Source: Micrococcaceae bacterium UBA3381
Lineage (GTDB): Bacteria; Actinomycetota; Actinomycetes; Actinomycetales; Micrococcaceae
Reading direction: 5' to 3'
Assembly: GCA_002358975.1 (NCBI GenBank)
Contig: DEPX01000127.1
Span: 13,170-23,412 of the forward strand
DNA length: 10,243 bases
A model generated the notes under the pieces. The model was not told the DNA's origin and did no database searches. It saw only the letters and a list, made by a program, of their open reading frames with translations. The translations under genes were made by a program, and so were the position numbers. How positions within the stretch are numbered: the first letter of the stretch is position 1; every line of letters starts with the position of its first letter. Positions 7,493 through 10,243 of this stretch are shown one piece after another.

Positions 7493-8674
7493 CTATCTCG
7501 CGTTTGGAGGCCAAGCTTGTCCCATAGCCATCACGATCCGTTCCAATCGTTCAGCCGAGGTGCCCATATTTAACCGTGCACAGCCTTGGCCGACCGCACC
7601 GAAATTTATACCAGGATTGAGCGCAACTCTGGCTTCACGCAGGAAGTAATCGGCGGGTTCTTCGGTGAGATCCGTATTAGTGAAATCTAACCACGCCAAA
7701 AAACTGGCGTTGGGCGGATGAAACGCCACGCCAGGCAGATGCTCTTTCAGCAGACGTGTCAAACGTGTGGTTTGGTCGTGGAAATGTTCACGAACCGTAT
7801 CCAACCAGTCCCGAGACCGGCTAAAAGCTGCTTCTGTTGCTAAGATTCCCCAAAACCCTGCATCAGTAAGTGCCGTCTTTGGGTCAAAGTGCTCTGGCCA
7901 GGGACCAGAACTTGAACGCACCGCGATGCCGCATTTCAGCCCCGCAAAATTCCAGGATTTGGTTGCAGTATGCAAGGCAATCCCGGTGTCTTGGGCTGCC
8001 TGAGAGACGGTTAACCACGGTGTGTATTCAACACCGGGATGCACCAATGGAGCGTGGATCTCATCAGAAAGAACTACTGCGTCGTATTGTTGTGCCAGTG
8101 CGGCGACTTCGTTTAGCTCGTCCTTTGCAAAGACTCGTCCCAGCGGATTATGCGGATTACAGAGCAAAATGACTCGAATACCAGATTTCAGTCCGGCTTC
8201 GATTCCCTCAAGGTCGAAGAAACCGCCCTGAGAACATTCGATCAACGGAACCTCATAGGGTTGCACACCGCCGACCGTCATCCAATCGTAGAAACGATTA
8301 TATACCGGCGGCATAATCATCACTTTGCCATCAACCCCAGCATATTCGCGCATCAGTTTGGCAGCTATACTCGCTGCATCAATATGAACGCTGATGTGCT
8401 CCGAAGCGATGGACCAGTCCCACCGGTCCTGAGCAAAACTTGCAAACGACCCACTGAGGGCGTCGTCGGAGCCTGGGTATCCGGCATCGTGGCGGGACAG
8501 GGCCTGCTGGAGAGCATTGGTGATGGCCGGTGCCAGTTGAACATCCATTTCGGCAACCCATGCCGGAAGCACATCTGGCTCCACGTTAGACCATTTCAGG
8601 CTCTTGCGAGAGCGCATCTCCTCGTCTGATATATCAAAGAGTTCGGCAGCTGTTGGATGCGGTGAAATCATCAT
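7493..8674 (-). CDS. MalY/PatB-family PLP-dependent aminotransferase / cystathionine beta-lyase
   Basis: This 393-aa fold-type I PLP enzyme has the MalY/PatB hallmark near the N-terminus (KWSNVEPDVLPAWVAEMD, residues 27-44). Other PLP motifs are CNPHNPLGRVF (172-182), SDEIHAPLV with the pyridine-nitrogen Asp at D204, and TATKSWNFAGLKCG with the Schiff-base lysine K239. Family members cleave C-S bonds of cystathionine or cysteine, releasing pyruvate, ammonia and a thiol; some, such as E. coli MalY, also have a regulatory role. The precise substrate cannot be read from sequence. Two adjacent ATGs (8674 and 8671) are possible starts; GGTGA (8680-8676) is 1 and 4 nt from them, so the second is slightly favoured. 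It is divergent from the HhH gene and reads towards fdhA. Confidence 0.92.
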   Translation of the reverse strand: MMISPHPTAAELFDISDEEMRSRKSLKWSNVEPDVLPAWVAEMDVQLAPAITNALQQALSRHDAGYPGSDDALSGSFASFAQDRWDWSIASEHISVHIDAASIAAKLMREYAGVDGKVMIMPPVYNRFYDWMTVGGVQPYEVPLIECSQGGFFDLEGIEAGLKSGIRVILLCNPHNPLGRVFAKDELNEVAALAQQYDAVVLSDEIHAPLVHPGVEYTPWLTVSQAAQDTGIALHTATKSWNFAGLKCGIAVRSSSGPWPEHFDPKTALTDAGFWGILATEAAFSRSRDWLDTVREHFHDQTTRLTRLLKEHLPGVAFHPPNASFLAWLDFTNTDLTEEPADYFLREARVALNPGINFGAVGQGCARLNMGTSAERLERIVMAMGQAWPPNAR

Positions 8675-8699
8675 GTCACCACGATAAGTTCTATATCTG

Positions 8700-8720
8700 T
8701 AGAAGGCGAGGGGTCTTCTA
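8700..8720. repeat. Inverted repeat TAGAAG-N9-CTTCTA in a divergent promoter region
   Basis: Perfect 6-bp arms (8700-8705 and 8715-8720) flank a 9-nt spacer rich in G. It lies 26 nt upstream of the MalY/PatB start and 77 nt upstream of the HhH gene start, immediately behind a TATAGA (8695-8690, minus strand) that could be a -10 box for the lyase gene. Placement suits an operator, but 6-bp arms can arise by chance. No regulator gene is adjacent. Confidence 0.3.
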
Positions 8721-8797
8721 TTGCAGGTACAGTGGCAGATACGGCACGGTTATAGCAGCGTCACAAAGCTTAACGACAACCAGTGGGGTGATGTGAA

Positions 8798-9427
8798 ATG
8801 GACCGGTCACAAACTGTGAAAACTGTTCTTGAGCGTTTCGGTACGACTTTCGTTGAACAGGCAGATATCTCTCTTAGGGATAAGCCGTCTCCACTTTATC
8901 AATTGCTAGTGTTATCGACGTTGCTTTCGGCGCGAATTACCTCAGATATCGGGGTGGCGGCAGCTAAGGAACTTTCAGCTGCTGGTTTTCGGACACCGCA
9001 GCATATGGTCGAGGCCACCTGGCAGCAGCGAGTAGATGCCCTGGGGCGGGGACATTACCGAAGGTTTGATGAGAGCACAGCAACGATGCTTGGAGACGGA
9101 GCGCAGTTGCTGTTGGACGAGTATAGCGGCGATCTACGCAAACTCCGGGATGCTGCAGAGACCACCCGTCAGGTATCGAACCGGTTGCAAAAGTTTCCAG
9201 GTATTGGTCCTACCGGTGCAGCCATTTTCTTGCGCGAAGTCCAAGGAATCTGGCCTGGAATCGGTCCGTATTTTGATAAAAAAGCAATGCAAGGAGCTCA
9301 GCAGATCGATTTGCCAACCGACGCTGATGAGCTAGCAGAACTCGTTGAGGTCAAAGATCGGCCACGTTTGGCAGCCGGGCTGGTTCGGATTGCGTTGGAT
9401 AAATCAGATGACCCGTTGGGTCAGTAA
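8798..9427 (+). CDS. Endonuclease III-like HhH-GPD family protein, non-canonical
   Basis: This 209-aa protein resembles the endonuclease III / HhH-GPD base-excision family: the N-terminal helix block SPLYQLLVLSTLLSARITSD (31-50) matches the LLSAQ-type segment, and a helix-hairpin-helix with FPGIGPTGAAIF spans about 133-144. The residue aligned with catalytic Lys120 of E. coli Nth is T139, and no C-terminal CX6CX2CX5C iron-sulfur loop exists. D160 in PYFDKKAM may serve as the catalytic Asp. Similar divergent proteins occur in actinobacteria, usually annotated just as endonuclease. If active, it is more likely a monofunctional glycosylase than an AP lyase; substrate unknown. The ATG follows GGGGTGA (8785-8791) by 6 nt. 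Confidence 0.8.
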   Translation: MDRSQTVKTVLERFGTTFVEQADISLRDKPSPLYQLLVLSTLLSARITSDIGVAAAKELSAAGFRTPQHMVEATWQQRVDALGRGHYRRFDESTATMLGDGAQLLLDEYSGDLRKLRDAAETTRQVSNRLQKFPGIGPTGAAIFLREVQGIWPGIGPYFDKKAMQGAQQIDLPTDADELAELVEVKDRPRLAAGLVRIALDKSDDPLGQ

Positions 9428-9479
9428 TCATATTGTGTTTGCCGGAGTGTTTTCCCATTCATTGTTTGCTGCGGTGCGG
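9428..9479. other. Convergent intergenic gap without a recognisable terminator
   Basis: These 52 nt separate the stop codons of the plus-strand HhH gene and the minus-strand VWA gene. I find no GC-rich hairpin followed by a T tract on either strand. Confidence 0.5.
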
Positions 9480-10243
9480 TTAGAAATCGGAAGGGAAATG
9501 TGGTTGCCGTGAGTGTAGAAACTCATTGACGACTGCAGCACCAAGATCCTGTGCATCCGGAGCTACAACTTTGCCGTCAACGCGACGGGCCATGGCTTCG
9601 AGAAACTGCTTGAGCCCAGGGTCATCGCCCAGACGGAAAAACGTAACTTCCGCGTTTAGCCGCCCTATTTTATCGAGTTCACTTACGGTCGAACGCAGCG
9701 TATCTGGCATGGGCGGATAGGAGAAGAACGATTCGCCGTCTGGCATAAGATGCGCTGTAGGCTCCCCGTCGGTAACTACTAGCAGCATCGGACGCATAGC
9801 CGGGTGCTTGCGGAAGAATCGAGAGGCAAGCAAGATCGCGTGATGTAAATTAGTCCCCTGTTCATACATTGGCGCCATGGTTGTCAGTTCTTCGAGCTGG
9901 ACTTGACTGGCGTAGCGACCAAAGTTAATGAGTTGCAGCTCATCACCGCGAAAACGAGTGGAGATCAGCTGATGCAAAGCTAGCGCCGTGCGCTTCATCG
10001 GTATCCAGCGGCCTTCGGCTGCCATGGAGAAGGACGTATCGACCAGTAGGGCCACCGCGGCTTGACTACGGGCCTCAGTCTCCTGGATCTCGATATCTTC
10101 TACTTGCAGTTGTAACCCGGTACGTGGGTCTTCTCCTGCCGAAACAGTGCGGGTGATGGCGTTGGTTATTGTGCGGGTAACATTCCATGGCTCGACGTCG
10201 CCGAACTGCCAGGTTCGGGTGGCTCCGGTCAGCTCACCGGCTG
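9480..10243 (-). CDS. von Willebrand factor type A domain protein (C-terminal part, truncated by window edge)
   Basis: The minus-strand frame is open from the right edge to a TAA at 9482-9480, giving about 254 residues with the N-terminus missing. A VWA domain is clear, with the full MIDAS metal site: DTSFSM (DxSxS), the threonine in EQGTNLHHA, and the aspartate in VVTDGEPT. The fragment begins with a polar stretch (GATRTWQFGDVEPWNVTRT) before the domain, and ends shortly after it. I see no membrane helix in the visible part. Such proteins often work with a MoxR-type or Mg-chelatase-like AAA+ ATPase encoded next door; that would lie past the right edge and is inference only. The GTG at 10055 is internal to the domain's first strand and is not a plausible start. 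Confidence 0.88.
   Translation of the reverse strand, partial: AGELTGATRTWQFGDVEPWNVTRTITNAITRTVSAGEDPRTGLQLQVEDIEIQETEARSQAAVALLVDTSFSMAAEGRWIPMKRTALALHQLISTRFRGDELQLINFGRYASQVQLEELTTMAPMYEQGTNLHHAILLASRFFRKHPAMRPMLLVVTDGEPTAHLMPDGESFFSYPPMPDTLRSTVSELDKIGRLNAEVTFFRLGDDPGLKQFLEAMARRVDGKVVAPDAQDLGAAVVNEFLHSRQPHFPSDF

Noticed and set aside
9428..9479. Bidirectional terminator between the HhH and VWA genes
   Set aside because: The position is right, but I could not find paired arms with a T tract.
9480..10055. VWA gene starting at the GTG at 10055
   Set aside because: This codon lies in the first beta strand of the VWA domain just before DTSFSM. The same frame is open upstream to the window edge, so the real start is outside.

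Overview
This window looks like chromosomal DNA from an actinomycete of moderate GC content. The pointers are an actinobacterial-type formate dehydrogenase operon with an NrfD-like membrane subunit, frequent GTG starts (selA, fdhB), promoter-to-start distances that suggest leaderless mRNA, and a divergent endonuclease III-like protein of a type I associate with actinobacteria. I cannot name the genus from sequence alone.

Positions 1-7346 form a nearly self-contained selenocysteine island. On the minus strand at the left edge lies selA (5' part only, 1-727), preceded by the selenocysteine tRNA gene selC (751-846, anticodon UCA, encoded CCA). Diverging from them is selD (934-1938, plus strand), selenophosphate synthetase in the Cys form. 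Converging on selD is a minus-strand operon, fdhA-fdhB-nrfD (7346 down to 1935). It encodes a three-subunit formate dehydrogenase whose catalytic subunit is a selenoprotein: a UGA at 6770-6768 sits in the conserved context ARI-U-HSSTVP and is followed by a perfect 7-bp hairpin at SECIS spacing. SelD makes selenophosphate, SelA converts Ser-tRNA(Sec) to Sec-tRNA(Sec), and that tRNA decodes the UGA in fdhA. The dedicated elongation factor SelB is not in the window and probably lies just past the left edge.

The fdh operon is compact. There is 1 nt between fdhA and fdhB, a 4-nt ATGA overlap between fdhB and nrfD, and the nrfD and selD stop codons share bases in a TTAA. FdhA has no visible Tat signal, so the dehydrogenase head probably faces the cytoplasm. 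FdhB carries four [4Fe-4S] clusters and a C-terminal membrane anchor, and NrfD is the probable quinone-reducing membrane part.

Positions 7347-10243 hold ordinary genes: a MalY/PatB-type PLP C-S lyase or aminotransferase (minus), a divergently transcribed endonuclease III-like HhH protein that lacks the usual catalytic lysine and the Fe-S cluster (plus), and the C-terminal part of a von Willebrand factor A protein with a MIDAS motif (minus, running off the right edge). There is no gene-free stretch over 300 bases, and I see no IS element, integrase, CRISPR array or attachment site. Everything maps to known protein families. The most noteworthy element is the selenoprotein FDH with its Sec machinery.
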